DNA of 64,000 nucleotides from Platycnemis pennipes (GCA_933228895.1 OW121846.1:9207915-9271914); one strand, 5' to 3'; positions 23,576-35,540 are shown, counted from the first letter of the stretch. Made by a program: numbers and translations. Notes: generated from the letters alone by a model not told the origin.

Positions 23576-26339
23576 TCCGACCGGCGATGGCTTTGACTAA
23601 TAAATTGAAAGTGAAAATAATTTAATATATATAAACATAGCATTTAGTTTTTGAAATTATGGGCTAATAGAAAACATTATCGATTCTAAAGGCATTATTG
23701 GAAATAAATGAGGAAATCTTCTTACAAAGGTATATAAAATGAGAATTATGTCGTTTAAAATTCCGGAATGGAACTATGCTCATGTTTCTCCAGTATAGCC
23801 TTCATCTTTCAGAAATAGTTTTTTTTTGGTGTACTACCCTTCACATTTGATATTTTAAATTAACCTGAAAGGTAATTTAGCATTGTAAAAAACGCTATAC
23901 ATCTTTACTGCCTGTGATGATACATATCATGCCTTTAATACAGACACGGAAACAATGCTAAGGAAGATGTTGTCCATGATTTCGCGTAATTTATGAGTTA
24001 AAAAATTCTTCAATTTTTATCACTTCCTAAGCATATTTTTACTCTCTTCTGTTAAGTATTTATGATTAAGTATGTTTAATGATGTATACTACAAGGGTAT
24101 GGAGAGGTACTATAAATGTTACTCAAGACTGAATGCGATTAGCTCAGCGTGCATTCGTTTATTCCCATGGCGAAAGCGTTTAGAGAACGGGAAAACCTAT
24201 GGTAAGATTGGACAGCATCGTTAATACAATAGATATGGTACATAACAATTAGATTGGAATATGCAACATAAAAATATTACTGTAGTTTGCATTGCACACG
24301 GTATTTGTATTACATTTTCACGACTATCCCCTGCATTTTAGATACAAATCCATTATCTAAATAATGAAACAGAAATGAAAAATACTTCATAGTTATAGAT
24401 GTAATGCCATTAACAAGTTTGAATGATGTTTCCGTTTTCAGGAGTAAATCGTATTCTTAAAATAATTTGTCTTTGCCTAGAAAACTAGACAATTCGCAGC
24501 ATTCGTCGACGACTGGTTTCTAACTCAGTTCCAATGATAGCTTATTAAATATTTTGCTGTAAAATACCGAGTGAAATAATTGAAGACGATTGCGGTAAGT
24601 AACTAAGACTAGTTTCACCTATGACATAAATTGACAACATCCATCCGGTCCTCTTAATTAGTACTTTAATCTTACGAGTCATATACATGTGTTCGAGTCC
24701 ACTGAGTGTTCACGTGTGACTGTCAACACGACATGTTTCTCCTTTTATAAACATTTGTAAGAAACTTTTATTGTTCGCCCAAATTAAAGAATTTTTTAGA
24801 GTGGAAATTTGGATTTTTTCTTAAGAATGCCAAATATTAATGTACAACACACCATTCAATCCCGGAATCAACCTATTCCAATTAAATGACTTCGGTAAGG
24901 ATTAAAAATCTCCCGACACATTTAAATGCACCGAGTGATTCGGGAAAGGGCGGTGAGGTTGGAGGAGGGTAAGGACCGACAGTTGAGTATTGCAGTGGAA
25001 GATTGGCCGACTGGAGCGTGAATTTGGCGGACCGGCGGGCTGCGTCTCGGTCGAGTGGCGGCGAATAGGGGCCACCTAACGGAGCTTCAGAGCATCCCTT
25101 GAGATGACCTACTTTCCTTGCGCCACCAACACACATTTGTTACAGCCTTTGAAATAATTCTCCACAAAGGCGGAGGCACCGCTCTGTGATTTCTCCGCGA
25201 ATTGGAGCACACGGGGCCGCCCGTCCACGTGGCTCCCGCCCTCAGATGTCGTTCACTTCGTCAAAATTAAGGAAATTCTGTCGTTCAACACCAGTGTATT
25301 ACTTAGGCCCGTGGCTGCACGATGCGCATTAAATGGTGCACGATGACAATGGTGTGTGCTCGTGATTGAGAACTTTTTTTGCCCTGTGCACGCATATCCG
25401 CATTGTTTCCCGACCACTAGCAGTATAAACCACACATAGGGTGTAGTATAAGGCTGGCTGAGTGCATGATTGGCGACCTTCACCCTGGCGGTGCCTCGCA
25501 AGGAATTACGTAAATGTATGGTGGAGCATCTAATTACACAATCACATGCCCTGGAGCAGCAAATGATGCTAGAGCCAACGATCGCGGAGACGTTAGTCGA
25601 GAAACGACTGGCGCTGAGTTGAGCGGACGCAAGCCACGTAGCCGTCCCTCGCCGATAAGGGTGGCGTTATAGCTCGGCGGCGGCGCTAACGATGGATTTC
25701 GCCGCGGGAGGAAATCGGTGGACCTTTATAGCTCTGCGGCGAGGCATGAAAAAAGAAGATCGCAATGCGATGCAAGGCACTGGAACTTGTCGCCTTGTGC
25801 CTCTAATAAGGGTTGAATCTAGCTTGTTGAGTTTCGTCTCCTTTTCTTCCTCGTGCGTAGTTTATTTTAGTTAGCAGTAGTATATTTTAATTGGGGGTAG
25901 TATAGTTTAATTTAGTATGGGAATAGTTTAGTTCATTTTAGTTTTTAAAAACCAGGACCTTCAGCAATATATTAATAATTTGCTGTGTATTACTTATAAA
26001 ACTTTAAAATGGGATGCATACTCCAACGAAACATTAAACGACTATGAGAAAATATTCCATGACGTAAGCGCAATGCAATAGTTACATTTTCACTAAACTC
26101 TTCTTTCTGGAATAGCAGTGACTTCTCTTGTTCAATTATAAATTTAATCCTTCATAATAACCTTTATATTCGTCATACATCTCATACGCGCTCATGAAAG
26201 TGCCCAATAGAACACATCCTAGAATTCTGGGCGATTCGAATTAACTGGGCCTCCCTTTTCTTGCCGCTGGGATTCAGCAAGGCTGAATATTTGCGGCCGC
26301 CGCTAGCCGTTTAAGCGCTAGTCAGCGACGCTCATCGGT
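23576..26339. other. No gene; AT-rich, with GC-richer patches
   Basis: GC-richer patches at about 24940-25110 and 25560-25760 carry short ORFs without recognisable domains. TTATAGCTCGGCGGCG near 25668 is echoed as TTATAGCTCTGCGGCG near 25726. At 25855-25940 a T-rich stretch repeats an AGTATATTTTAATT-like unit. Confidence 0.35.
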
Positions 26340-26430
26340 CTGACGTCATGATTTCCAAAGGCGTGTTCTCATTGGCTGATTTCTGCCGCTGGAGCTCTGC
26401 CACCGAGCTATAAAGCCCCCCAAGTGTGCA
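26340..26430 (+). promoter_or_regulatory. Promoter-like sequence (inverted CCAAT, TATA-like)
   Basis: TCATTGGCTGA (an inverted CCAAT box) lies about 40 bp before GAGCTATAAAGCCCC (TATA-like at 26409). No gene is recognised downstream; the next ATG opens only a five-codon frame. The TATAGCTCGG core is also present, inverted, near 25670, so it may instead be part of a repeat. Confidence 0.25.
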
Positions 26431-26617
26431 CAACGACAAAAGATGTCAGCATTCAACTAACTTTCTCCCGCCATCGATACCATGGTGGTTACAACATTTT
26501 CTGGCTAGCTCAATTAATAGCACACACCCACACAAAATATCATCCTATAACTCCCCTACAGAAAGGATATGCCTCTGTGGATACAGCCGATCTTCCAATC
26601 CTTACCCTCTTACGTTA

Positions 26618-26839
26618 AGGCCGCTTTACACGGTACATGGTATAGGACAAACGAATGTAAGAAACTGAACGAAATTGTATGTTTGTCTGAATGGTATTTG
26701 AATAGGTTCTATTTTCCGTTCAGTCTTTCAGACATTCGCACAAGTGTTCACACAATTTGCCGCTTTACACGGTACAATTTTCTCATACAAGCGTTTGTAA
26801 AAGAAATTGTACAAAAAAGTGTACCGTGTAAAAAGACCT
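26618..26839. mobile_element. PIF/Harbinger-type MITE, copy 1 (222 bp)
   Basis: The ends are AGGCCGCTTTACACGGTAC and its imperfect complement, with TTA on both sides, the 3-bp duplication typical of PIF/Harbinger elements. Inside is a second CCGCTTTACACGGTACAATT block and a CGTTCAG core. The same element lies at 34495-34727. It is non-coding; ORFs across it are chance. Confidence 0.8.
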
Positions 26840-26929
26840 TTAAGGATACATACAGGAAATCTCCAACTTGTCAACTCCACCTCCCTACCTCCGGAAACAC
26901 AAATCACGAAGGCCACAATTGATGGCCCC

Positions 26930-27579
26930 TCACCCTGATGGCCTTTCCTCCCTCCCGCACTTCTGCCCAACTCCACGTGTACCCAGCACTGACTGACCTC
27001 TCCAAAATCACCCTCACTCACAACTCTTTTTCCTTCAACGGAAACTTCTATCTGAAAACAAAAGGGTGCGCTATGGTAGCAGATTCAGTCCTTCTTACGC
27101 CAATCTCTACCTCGGCCACCTGGAAGAAACTTTCCTCTCCAACTACCCCTTAAAAACTCTTCTCTGGCTCCGCTATATCGATGAAATATTCATCCTCTGG
27201 CCACACGAAACTAATTCCCTTGACACCTTTATTTCCGCGCTTAATGCCTCCTCCTGCCCATCTTTCACATCATTCACTTCTGACTCCCAGATCTCCTTCC
27301 TAGATGTCGACATCTTGCTTGAAAACAAAGAATTCCATAAAACTCGCCAATAACCATCTATGTCTCCATTACAGCAGTTGCCACCCCACAACCACCAAAC
27401 GCTCCCCCCCTATTCCCTCTATTCTCGCGGCCACCCCATCTGTAATAATCCCGAATCCCTTCACAAATTCCTTACCAACCTTTATCTCTCCCTTCTTCGG
27501 CATTGTACAATCTTGGTTCCGCACTCATAGTTTTCGTATCATCACATTTATTATACACATGATGACACCAGAATATTGA
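26930..27579 (+). pseudogene. Penelope-like element RT fragment
   Basis: Three frames on the plus strand together spell PLE RT: LTHNSFSFNGNFYLKTKGCA (about 27015-27070), then in another frame FSPSYANLYLGHLEE, YPLKTLLWLRYIDEIFILWP and SQISFLDVDIL (27080-27320), then LHYSSCHPTTTKRS (27360 onward). The catalytic box is YIDE instead of YIDD, and frameshifts at about 27075 and 27350 plus a stop at 27351 break it. The GIY-YIG endonuclease is not recognisable. A PLE palindrome lies 2.4 kb downstream at 29965-30162. It resembles the minus-strand fossil at 12845-13250 and is better preserved. Confidence 0.85.
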
Positions 27580-28253
27580 CTCCAATATACAATTTCAATG
27601 TGACTCCATTAACACCTAATTTAAGGAAATAGGAGGGTCATACAATGACCAAAGAGTTATCAACACTTATTATCAAAATTAGAAGGCCATTATTAAACCT
27701 GGACCAACCACTGAAGAAGCGAGAATAAAGGAAGGAAGGGTGTGTATAGCCTCCCTTAATTTTAACGCGTGCTTTGGGAAGAAAATAAAATAAGTCTAAG
27801 AAGAGTTGTCAGGAATGAATATCCACGAAGAAAGATACAGCATGCAGCGTTTTGCCAATGACATAGCCGCCAAGGCTAAGACGGTTAAGTGATTTCAGAA
27901 AAGTTCTAGTTAAAAAGTTTTTGAATGGTTCGAATGCTCTGGGAAAGGCACTGCTCTAGGTACCACCTGAAGCATGGTGTCTGGCAAGAAGGCCCGAACA
28001 AATCCCGATACAATTCCTAAAAAATTCCTGTGCACAGTCAACTATTCCTGGACAGTTTGGAAAATTGCCATTCGCGTAGAAATTTAAGTTGCACTTACCT
28101 TTCTTTTGAAAATACTGCTGCTTTTCATTTAGAATAAACTTTAAAGGTTAGTTTCAAAAATAACTTAACGAGCACCCAATTTTGATTTCACTATGACAAC
28201 TTTATGATTAAAACTAGTCTCAAAGAATGCACAAGTGAAAATGCCGAAGCAAC
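27580..28253. other. No gene; likely decayed PLE 3' sequence
   Basis: No domain is readable. The left part may still belong to the PLE. Confidence 0.35.
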
Positions 28254-28511
28254 AAAGGGGTCGTTTACCATTTTTTTTACTGAATATGATAGTTTGTAAA
28301 AAAAAAAAGACCCGTATTTTTCCGTTTTTCGACCCGTCAATTAGTTCTCAAGTTATAAGCGGCGACACACTGATGTTTTTAACCCTTTCGGAAAAGCGGG
28401 AGTGCATTACGTCATCCACTTCGTCCAATCACAGCTGAGCCCGCGAAGCTACTCCGCCTTATCGCAACGGGGGGGGACACAGCTGACTCTGCCAATGGAA
28501 GCGGTTGCGAC
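28254..28511 (+). repeat. Dispersed repeat S, copy 1
   Basis: Runs from GGGGTCGTTTACCAT to CTGCCAATGGAAGCGGTTG. The same blocks, in order, occur at 38907-39193 (TTTTTCCGTT, GTTATAAGCGGCG, CTTTCGGAAA, TTCGTCCAATCA, CAGCTGA). Confidence 0.65.
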
Positions 28512-29964
28512 AGGATCTGTGCGAGCAGACACCCCCCTCCATTCCCTTCCCCTAACAGCAGTCAAGGACGGGAGGTGGATGACGTAAATGTTTTCAAAGC
28601 AGCTTCTTCGGTGGGCGTCACCTTTCGCTTATTTTATGTGAGTGAATGGTTCTGGTTAGAAGATTAATTTTTTCACTAAAATTCATTTTTCGTTTCCATC
28701 CAACGATTTCGTGTACAAAATTGCGATTTCGGTTCCGAGCAAACGCCCCCATTTGCCACCCTAAGGTAAGGTTTTTCCTGGCCTGAGCTGAATAAGTTTG
28801 GCTCGGACTTCGGCTAGGAAGCGCATCAACGCACTGGAAGTTTTACCAAACCTGGAGCTGCACCCGTTTTAAGGTCTGAACACACCGGTTCGGACCTCAA
28901 AATTCGCCAGCTTTATGTCCCACAGACCAAAGCGAAACATTCGCGGGACTACAGGGCGCGTGCGGGCATCAGTGCTTCCCATTCAGTAACGCTTACTGCT
29001 TAAGACTATGAAAATGTAATCTGACGAAGAGAAAGCTCTCTTATTACTCGCATAGGCAGAAGACGAAGACCGTGAAAGGTATATAAGCATGCAATACTTT
29101 CTAATTTAAAAAAATACTATTTGCAATTAATGTTCAAAAGCATGCCTTTAAGTATATGACGTCATAATTTGAATTGATTTTCGGACTGAGTGACGGATAC
29201 ATCTCAACCGCTCTTCTGCCGACATTTCTCACAGCAACTTCTCTCCAGACTTGAGTCGCGGGACACGGGAAACGCTGTATGCAGCGCGAACTGGATTTTA
29301 TTATTCGCGGCGGCGGTTCGCTGGGCGGGATTCGCATTGTTTGGCGCGTATCCCGCCGCGCGAATTTCGCTCCCGCGCCGGTTGTGTGCACACCTTTACA
29401 CGCCCTTACGTATTTGTAATAACGCATGGAATTCCACCGCTACTGAAAAATTGTCAGGCAACAAATTGAAACGATAACATTTGCGATCCTTCAGCAAATA
29501 TTCTCTGCCTCGAGCTCTCTGCTAGGATTTGTAGCTACGATAGGATATTATCATCCAGAAATCTTTTCACATCAGTTCCTGAGAAAGAGCCAGTGAGTGT
29601 AAATTGAACATTTAATAGAAGAAATGTGTAGTGATCTGACATGTAAAGATGTTGATAAAATTGTTAACTTCTGTGTACACCAAACTACTTTCTCTTCAAC
29701 TGCATTCTCAAACTCATGGGCTGACTATCTGATCACCAATCTTCCCAATATTAGCTAAAATCTTCCTAGATAACTGAGAGAGAAATCTTTCCAATTACAA
29801 ACAATCCTTATATTGAAAAATGCTTCTATTTCTGCTATTTAGATCATATTATTTGCCTTTGGACGAGTAGCCCTAGGCAAATGGAGCAATTTGTGACTCT
29901 CTTTGGGACCCTAAACTTTAATGAACGAAATATAGGAGGCCGAGACATTGTGGAATTCCATAAT
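28512..29964. other. No gene; GC-rich patch at 29240-29400
   Basis: A CpG-rich patch of about 160 bp has overlapping frames on both strands. I cannot support any of them. Confidence 0.35.
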
Positions 29965-30162
29965 GTGATATAGAAAAATACAAATGCTTTGCAAAATTCC
30001 ACTGTAGAAAAATTTATTGAGTCAACATGTTTCACCACATCATGGTATCTTCAGGACTGCAGGAGTTAGTCCTGAAGATGCCATGATGTGGTGAAACATG
30101 TTGACTCAATAAATTTTTTCTACAGTGGAATTTTGCAAAGCATTTGTACTTTTCTATATCAC
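29965..30162. repeat. Near-perfect PLE-type palindrome, 94-bp arms
   Basis: Arms 29965-30058 and 30068-30162 are almost exact complements around a 9-nt loop. Read outward from the centre, each gives CCTGAAGAT, an ACCA/TGGT (or GCCA/TGGT) mini-stem, GAAACATGTTGACTCAATAA and a TTCTACAGTGGAATTTTGC block. The CTGAAGAT...GAAAC layout matches PLE termini and the palindrome at 11.4 kb. Confidence 0.75.
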
Positions 30163-31013
30163 ACCCTAAACTTTGTTAATCCCTTAATTTCATTCATCTC
30201 TGAGTTTGGTGGAAAGTCTGAATTTTATAGACCTCAGCAAACGAGTGAACAACAAAAAAACGCGCTTTCTATTTCCCGTAAAAACATCTTCACAGACTCA
30301 ATCACTCCGAATAGTTCCAACCACCACCACACCCACAAACATGCTGCTTTCCACGCCATGATATGTCGACTCCCCTCCATCCCTTTATCAAATTCTGAAT
30401 ATTCAAAAGAGCCAATATGATTCGACAAATTACCTCTCGAAATGGTTACCACACGTCCTTAGTTGGAAAATTGATGAGAAAAATGAGAAGGGATGCCATC
30501 AGTTTAATCACCACATTTCACTCCAACTAAAGTCCCACACAAAAGTGGAAGAAGTTACCTTTCATATTTCCCAAAAGTTGTGTATGGAAAGATTTGCACT
30601 GTTCGCAAATGAAGTCAAGACTCGGCACAAGCGTTCCCGATTGTTCTATAGACCATTCGATTGCACATTATTCCAGGAGATTCACTGAAGGACATGAAAT
30701 AGGTTTGACGTTTTCCTTGACGTCATCTAGAACCATTTGCGGTACTCAAATAAAACTGTTCTCTGCAGCTTTCCTCTCTTCAACTTGCTGTAAATAGTGC
30801 CCTCGCCATATTTTTCACTTGATGACGATAATTCGTTCGATATCAGGGTCGTGGGACGCAGTCGTGCTTGTGTTTCTCAGTGGTATTTTGTGAAAGTTTG
30901 TTCCCTCCAATTAACATCGTTGCGGTAGTTTTTCCGTAACCTTGAGTGATGTGTTTGTTAAAAAGTAACAGTGAATTTGTTCTCGCAACCTGCCAATAAA
31001 GTTATGTAATTTT
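30163..31013. other. No gene recognised
   Basis: AT-rich sequence with a 110-codon ORF (30088-30420) that runs out of the palindrome and has no recognised domain. Confidence 0.35.
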
Positions 31014-32619
31014 CAGGGATGGTAGTAGCGTGCCACTGCAGCAGCTTTTTTCAGTGGCTGTACCGCGCTGTATTTTTTAAAAGTACCTGTATACGTAGCA
31101 CCAACAGAAATTGCAGCTGCTCTCAATAGCTACTTTTCCAATGCACCCGATGAACTACGAAATCGAGTATCGCGGAAGCAGTGGAAAAAGTCACTTCTGC
31201 ATCAATTAGTAGTATGCCTTTACGCTCATGTCTCTATCGAATATTTTTCCACACGCTTTCCCTGCTTCCTACCTTACAACGACCTTTGGTGAGCTCGTCC
31301 CTCGGAAAGCCTCTCTTAGCTTCCATCTCTGGTTCCCCAACACTTGTTCCCCCTCCCAAATACTCTGCGTGTTTCCAGACGCGTACATACTTCATGGCCC
31401 TTTCCACTGAGGAGTGGGATCGCTAACCGCAGGCTGTGCGCATCCACCTTCCGTAGCCTACCGTATTGCACAGATAACAAGGCCTCTGTTCACGCACGAG
31501 GTATGGAGGCACGATAATTTGTTTTGATCCATATTAGATAGTGCTCCAATACAGCAAATAAATAAATAGAAAAGAATCACTGATCTAACAGTAATAATTC
31601 ACATTTCAGGTTTTCAGAAATACTACACGATGAGGAGCTGATTAATTGGCAGTCCTTCACTCATTATTCTAGCGTACATGGGTAATTTTAGGAAAACTAG
31701 AATCAACAAAAAGTTGTACCAAAGACTTTATGTACAAGTCAAAAAAATGAAAAAAAAACTCAGTGCTACTCAATGAATGAAATCGATAGTTTCTTTATAC
31801 TAAATAATTGGCAAGTAAAGTTATTGGAAGGTAGTCTCTCTTGGTCTTTAAATTCATCCTCAGTAAAAATTGGACACCTTAAACAGGAGGATGAAGAAGC
31901 TTTTTATTAAACATAACACATCAATGCTGTCATATGCTTTTGTGAATGGGCTGTTCTCTGAAGCTAAAAGTGTTGTTTCACAAGCAATAAAATATGTATC
32001 ATATTCAAATTTCGAGGCACAATTGCAGCTGAAAATGAATAAACAAGAGTAAAAGCATACCTACAACGATATTTCCTTCATGCTATATCTTTTTAAAGCA
32101 CTATTCTTATGTCTCCGATGTTAGGACTTTCCAGTAAGACCTTTCCACCAAAAGTAAAAACAATGTTTGGATTTGAAATGTTACCAAGGGATTTATTTTG
32201 ATTCGGCAGATATATATGCTGGTTCCTCTACTTTGTGCTCTGCAATTGGATTCCATAGACACAGTTGTTCAGATACCATCAGGTCTGAAGAACACTGTTC
32301 ACCTACCAACATTATTTGAGAAAGAGAACTTGGGATAGAAAAATAAAATAATTGCCATGTAATTGACTTTATAAAATTTAGATTACGTTTAATTCTTGAA
32401 TTCTGCACGGCTCAACTCATTTGTTTAGAAGTTGGTCAAACTATTATTTTGAGAGTGTAAGTAACAAGTAGCTTAAAGTGGCTGACCTTTTTACGAGTAG
32501 CTTTAGTGTAGCTGCTACATTTATTTATTTTGTATCTTATTAAGTAGCTGCTACTTATTTTTGAGGAAGTAGCTAAATACTAGCTGGCTACAACTTTTTT
32601 GGTAGCTAAACCATGCCTG
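31014..32619 (+). mobile_element. hAT DNA transposon, 1.6 kb, with 8-bp TSD
   Basis: The ends are CAGGGATGGTAG (31014) and, inverted, CAGGCATGGTTTAGC (32619). The flanks gtaatttt (31006) and gttatttt (32620) match at seven of eight positions, as expected of a hAT target duplication. Subterminal TAGCTACT/AGTAGCTGC repeats lie at 32470-32610. A hAT dimerisation fossil is inside at about 31882-32050. At 1.6 kb it is too short for an intact element. Confidence 0.8.
31882..32050 (+). pseudogene. hAT transposase C-terminal domain, fossil
   Basis: The frame reads KKLFIKHNTSMLSYAFVNGL and FSEAKSVVSQ, then YSNFEAQLQLKMNK, matching the hAT dimerisation pattern [VE]RLFS-x-A-x-x-V-x-S-Q ... S-x-x-NFE-x-x-L-x-L-K-x-N. 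It ends at a natural-looking stop. The conserved Glu-Arg before LFS is lost (NG). The upstream catalytic portion is absent. Confidence 0.75.
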
Positions 32620-32627
32620 GTTATTTT

Positions 32628-33987
32628 CAATAGACCGGTTTCCGATGGGTGCAATGGGATAATCAAGCATTCAATACGTGCATTTAGCCTATTCAGCCGG
32701 GATACATTTTAAAGCGCTTCAAACTTTCTTCATTTGCTTACCGTTCTATCAAAATAAATAGATTTGCGGACGTGATTACGTTTGATAGCAAATCGCGGAA
32801 TTAGCTTATTTTAATTGATGCCAGCTTTGATTTTCGTTTTGTAGTATATTTTCCGTGGAAACAGTAGTTTTTCTTTGAGAAGCATGGGAAAAACTCATAA
32901 GGTGAAATAGAGAATGCTGGATGAAATCTGGCTTGATGACTATGCTATAAAGGGCAGCGGAAGAAAAACCTCAGGGGGCGAGAACTGAGTTACCGAGGAC
33001 CGTCGAGTAGAAATGTTCAGCGGATGCTTTCAGAACACAAGACGATGCTTCAGATTATTAGATTAGTAAAGCCTTATGGCACGCTTTTAAAACAATGAGA
33101 AGGTGGAAAAAATATATGAAGGTGACCTCATTGGCAATTAATGTAATTAACAGGAAATGGGAGTTAGTTCCACAGGATTTCGCCCGACGTTGTAAACAGT
33201 TACTATATTCATTGACGACCACCAGTAATTTGAATTCCGTATTAGAAGATGATGGTCATACCATGTACATTAGATAGGATCCATGTGCAATAACGCATCT
33301 GAATTTGCACGCTATCAATAAAATAACACATTAAGCGATATGACTCGATATCCCGATATCAACCGATAGGCGATATATTAGCTGGCGTAAAAACAACGTC
33401 GATGTTTAGGACAAAATGACCACATAAACATTTCATGCAAAAAAATATATAGCTCGGAAATCAAATCCTGGCAACTGGCGTCAGACTGAAATTTCTATGG
33501 GAATAATTAACAAAAGGTCTAAAGAAATGCGTCCGTGCAGTCTTCCTTGTAGTACCTACGGTGTACACTAAAGCCAACAGATTGTTTCCGCTAAACGTTC
33601 ATCTGAATTCTACGTGTCACGTCGGATATACTGTCTCCGCAATCAAATAAGTTAATTATTTCTGCTCTCGTTGACGTTTAGAGTGGTTAAATACGCCAAT
33701 TACAATATAATGAACGAGTTAAAAGGCAGAAATAAACTCTAGTATAAGAAAATTACGAAAATGCCGCTCTCAATAAAACGATCACCGAATCGAGAAACCA
33801 ACGGAGCTTTTCCTCGGCAATCATATGACAGCATCGTACTACACCAAAATGACGAGAGAAAATTATGTAACAGGAATTACAAGTAATATTTAACATAACG
33901 GAAAAGCAAAAAAATGAAGTTTGAACATAGGCATCACACCGTTGAACCCCTAATCATAATATTTTTAACGAAATTATATTTCACTTT
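32628..33987. other. No gene recognised
   Basis: AT-rich, short random ORFs only. Confidence 0.4.
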
Positions 33988-34203
33988 ATCTTGAGACACG
34001 ATGGCCGCATGAAGACAAACGTCGAGGGACAAGTGAACGGGAAGAATGGAAAAGGAACACCTCGCATGAGATATATGGCAGACGTTGTGAAGGATGTAAC
34101 AGAAAAAAATTATAGCAATATGAAGACGTTAGCCGATAGAAGAATCGAGTGGAGAGCTGCGTCACACCAAGCTTAGGATTGCTGAATTATGATAATGATG
34201 ATA
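33988..34203 (+). mobile_element. 5'-truncated copy of the RTE-like LINE (3' end)
   Basis: Corresponds to 56350-56563, the last about 60 codons and 3' tail of the LINE: HDGRMKTNVEGQVN, GTPRMRYMADVV, LADRRIEWRAASHQA, then a stop, AGGATTG and a TGATGAT-type tail. The frame is still open but many codons differ, so it is an older insertion. 5' truncation is the usual result of incomplete reverse transcription. No clear TSD was found. Confidence 0.85.
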
Positions 34204-34494
34204 CATGACTTGACTGAATCTTTGTATTGTACTGATAGATCGAGCTCATAAAGCCAAAGCTAACATTAGACTTTCCGTAATCACTGACCGCCACTGAATG
34301 CAGTATTGCACTGAATGAAGGAATAGGCAGTTTAATTCTTCATTGCTCAGCATAGAGCCATCGAATAATAGGTCCTTCAGTAAAGTGCATTTGATGTTTT
34401 TTGTTATTTAATTGACATAACATTCGGACGTATACAAACGGCCATTAAAGATTTTGGCCAAAAAAATTTTACACGAATAGCAACGCGTTTGTAA
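34204..34494. other. No gene recognised
   Basis: Short AT-rich spacer between the LINE fragment and the MITE. Confidence 0.4.
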
Positions 34495-34727
34495 AGGCCG
34501 CTTTACACGATACAATTTTTTGCACAATTTCTTGTACAAACTCTTGTATAGACTGAACGAAATTGTATGTTTGTCTGAATGGAATTAGAACACGTTCTAT
34601 TTCCCGTTCAGTCATTCAGACAATCGCACAAGTTTTCGTACAATTTGCCGCTTTACACGGTACAATTTCCTCATGCAAGAGTTTGTACAAGAAATTGTAC
34701 AAAAAATTGTATCGTGTAAAGCGGCCT
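34495..34727. mobile_element. PIF/Harbinger-type MITE, copy 2 (233 bp)
   Basis: The ends AGGCCGCTTTACACGATAC and complement are nearly perfect, with TAA on both sides. It is homologous throughout to 26618-26839. Confidence 0.85.
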
Positions 34728-35098
34728 TAAGAAAACTATTGGACCCAAATCAAATGAAATGCGGTCGAGCCCTGTCACGCGGCCTAAACTTATTATTCAT
34801 AACTTGTAATCGCCAAAGCTGTTAAATAATTGTGCAGGAAAGCACGGACACAAGTTTTCCTCTCAAATCATTGAAGATTACTATTTACTAACAGAAGTGA
34901 ATGGAGGGTGATGCTAAGTATCTCTAAATTACAAGGTCTTTCCCAGGGAATAAGGGCTACGAACGGATTATTTCGCGTTTCAGCTTTTATAGTTAGTGGA
35001 GGCGACCGACAACTAAAGTTATTTTCGCCATTAAGCATAGGAGGGTACTTGGGCACAGGAAGCTGCAGTTACGGGTAACGTATGAAGAAGGAAACAGT
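34728..35098. other. No gene recognised
   Basis: May include the 5' part of the pogo-like fossil that follows; no left TIR was found. Confidence 0.35.
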
Positions 35099-35540
35099 GA
35101 AGAATGAGGAACTAGAGAACGTGCTTGCGGAATGATTTCAACAAGCTATGGCCAATGACATGCATCTCAGCGGTCAGCACCTTAAAGAAGAAGTGGAGGA
35201 AATAGCTAGTCGTTTGAATATTCAAGGTTTTTCAGTAACCAATCGATGGCTGGATCGGTTTAGGAAGAGGAAAGCAATTGTATATCGGCTAATAAGTGGT
35301 TAAACAAAGGATGTTGATCAAATATCCATTTATATGATTGATATCAAATATCTAGGATGAGGAACGCCCGCCAGTGACTCTAGCGGAAGGGATGGAAGAG
35401 CTGGAAACGTTTCGGCAATGCATATGCCAGGTGAAGATGGGTGAGGAAGTATTCATGATAAATCACCGCCTTCAAAATGCAGCCTCAAACACTGCGAAAC
35501 GCCCATCAGCGATCGACTCCTTTTATGCTAAAGTCTGATA
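35099..35540 (+). pseudogene. pogo/Tigger transposase fossil, catalytic core deleted
   Basis: 35123-35302 reads as the CENP-B-type DNA-binding domain: FQQAMANDMHLSGQHLKEEV, then EIASRLNIQGFSVTNRWLDR, FRKRKAIVYRLISG, with a TGA replacing the conserved Trp before FQQA. From about 35353 a C-terminal part follows: PPVTLAEGMEELETFRQCIC and RPSAIDSFYAKV, like the tail of pogo-family transposases (the DSFYAKV-like end recalls ITDFF). The roughly 50-nt gap between them should hold the DDE domain, so an internal deletion removed it. A Tigger-type right end stops at 36079 and may belong to this element. Confidence 0.75.

Noticed and set aside
29965..30162. Canonical hammerhead ribozyme
   Set aside because: An extra U after CUGAAGA and a very short stem depart from the standard core; kept only as a PLE-terminus signature to be tested.
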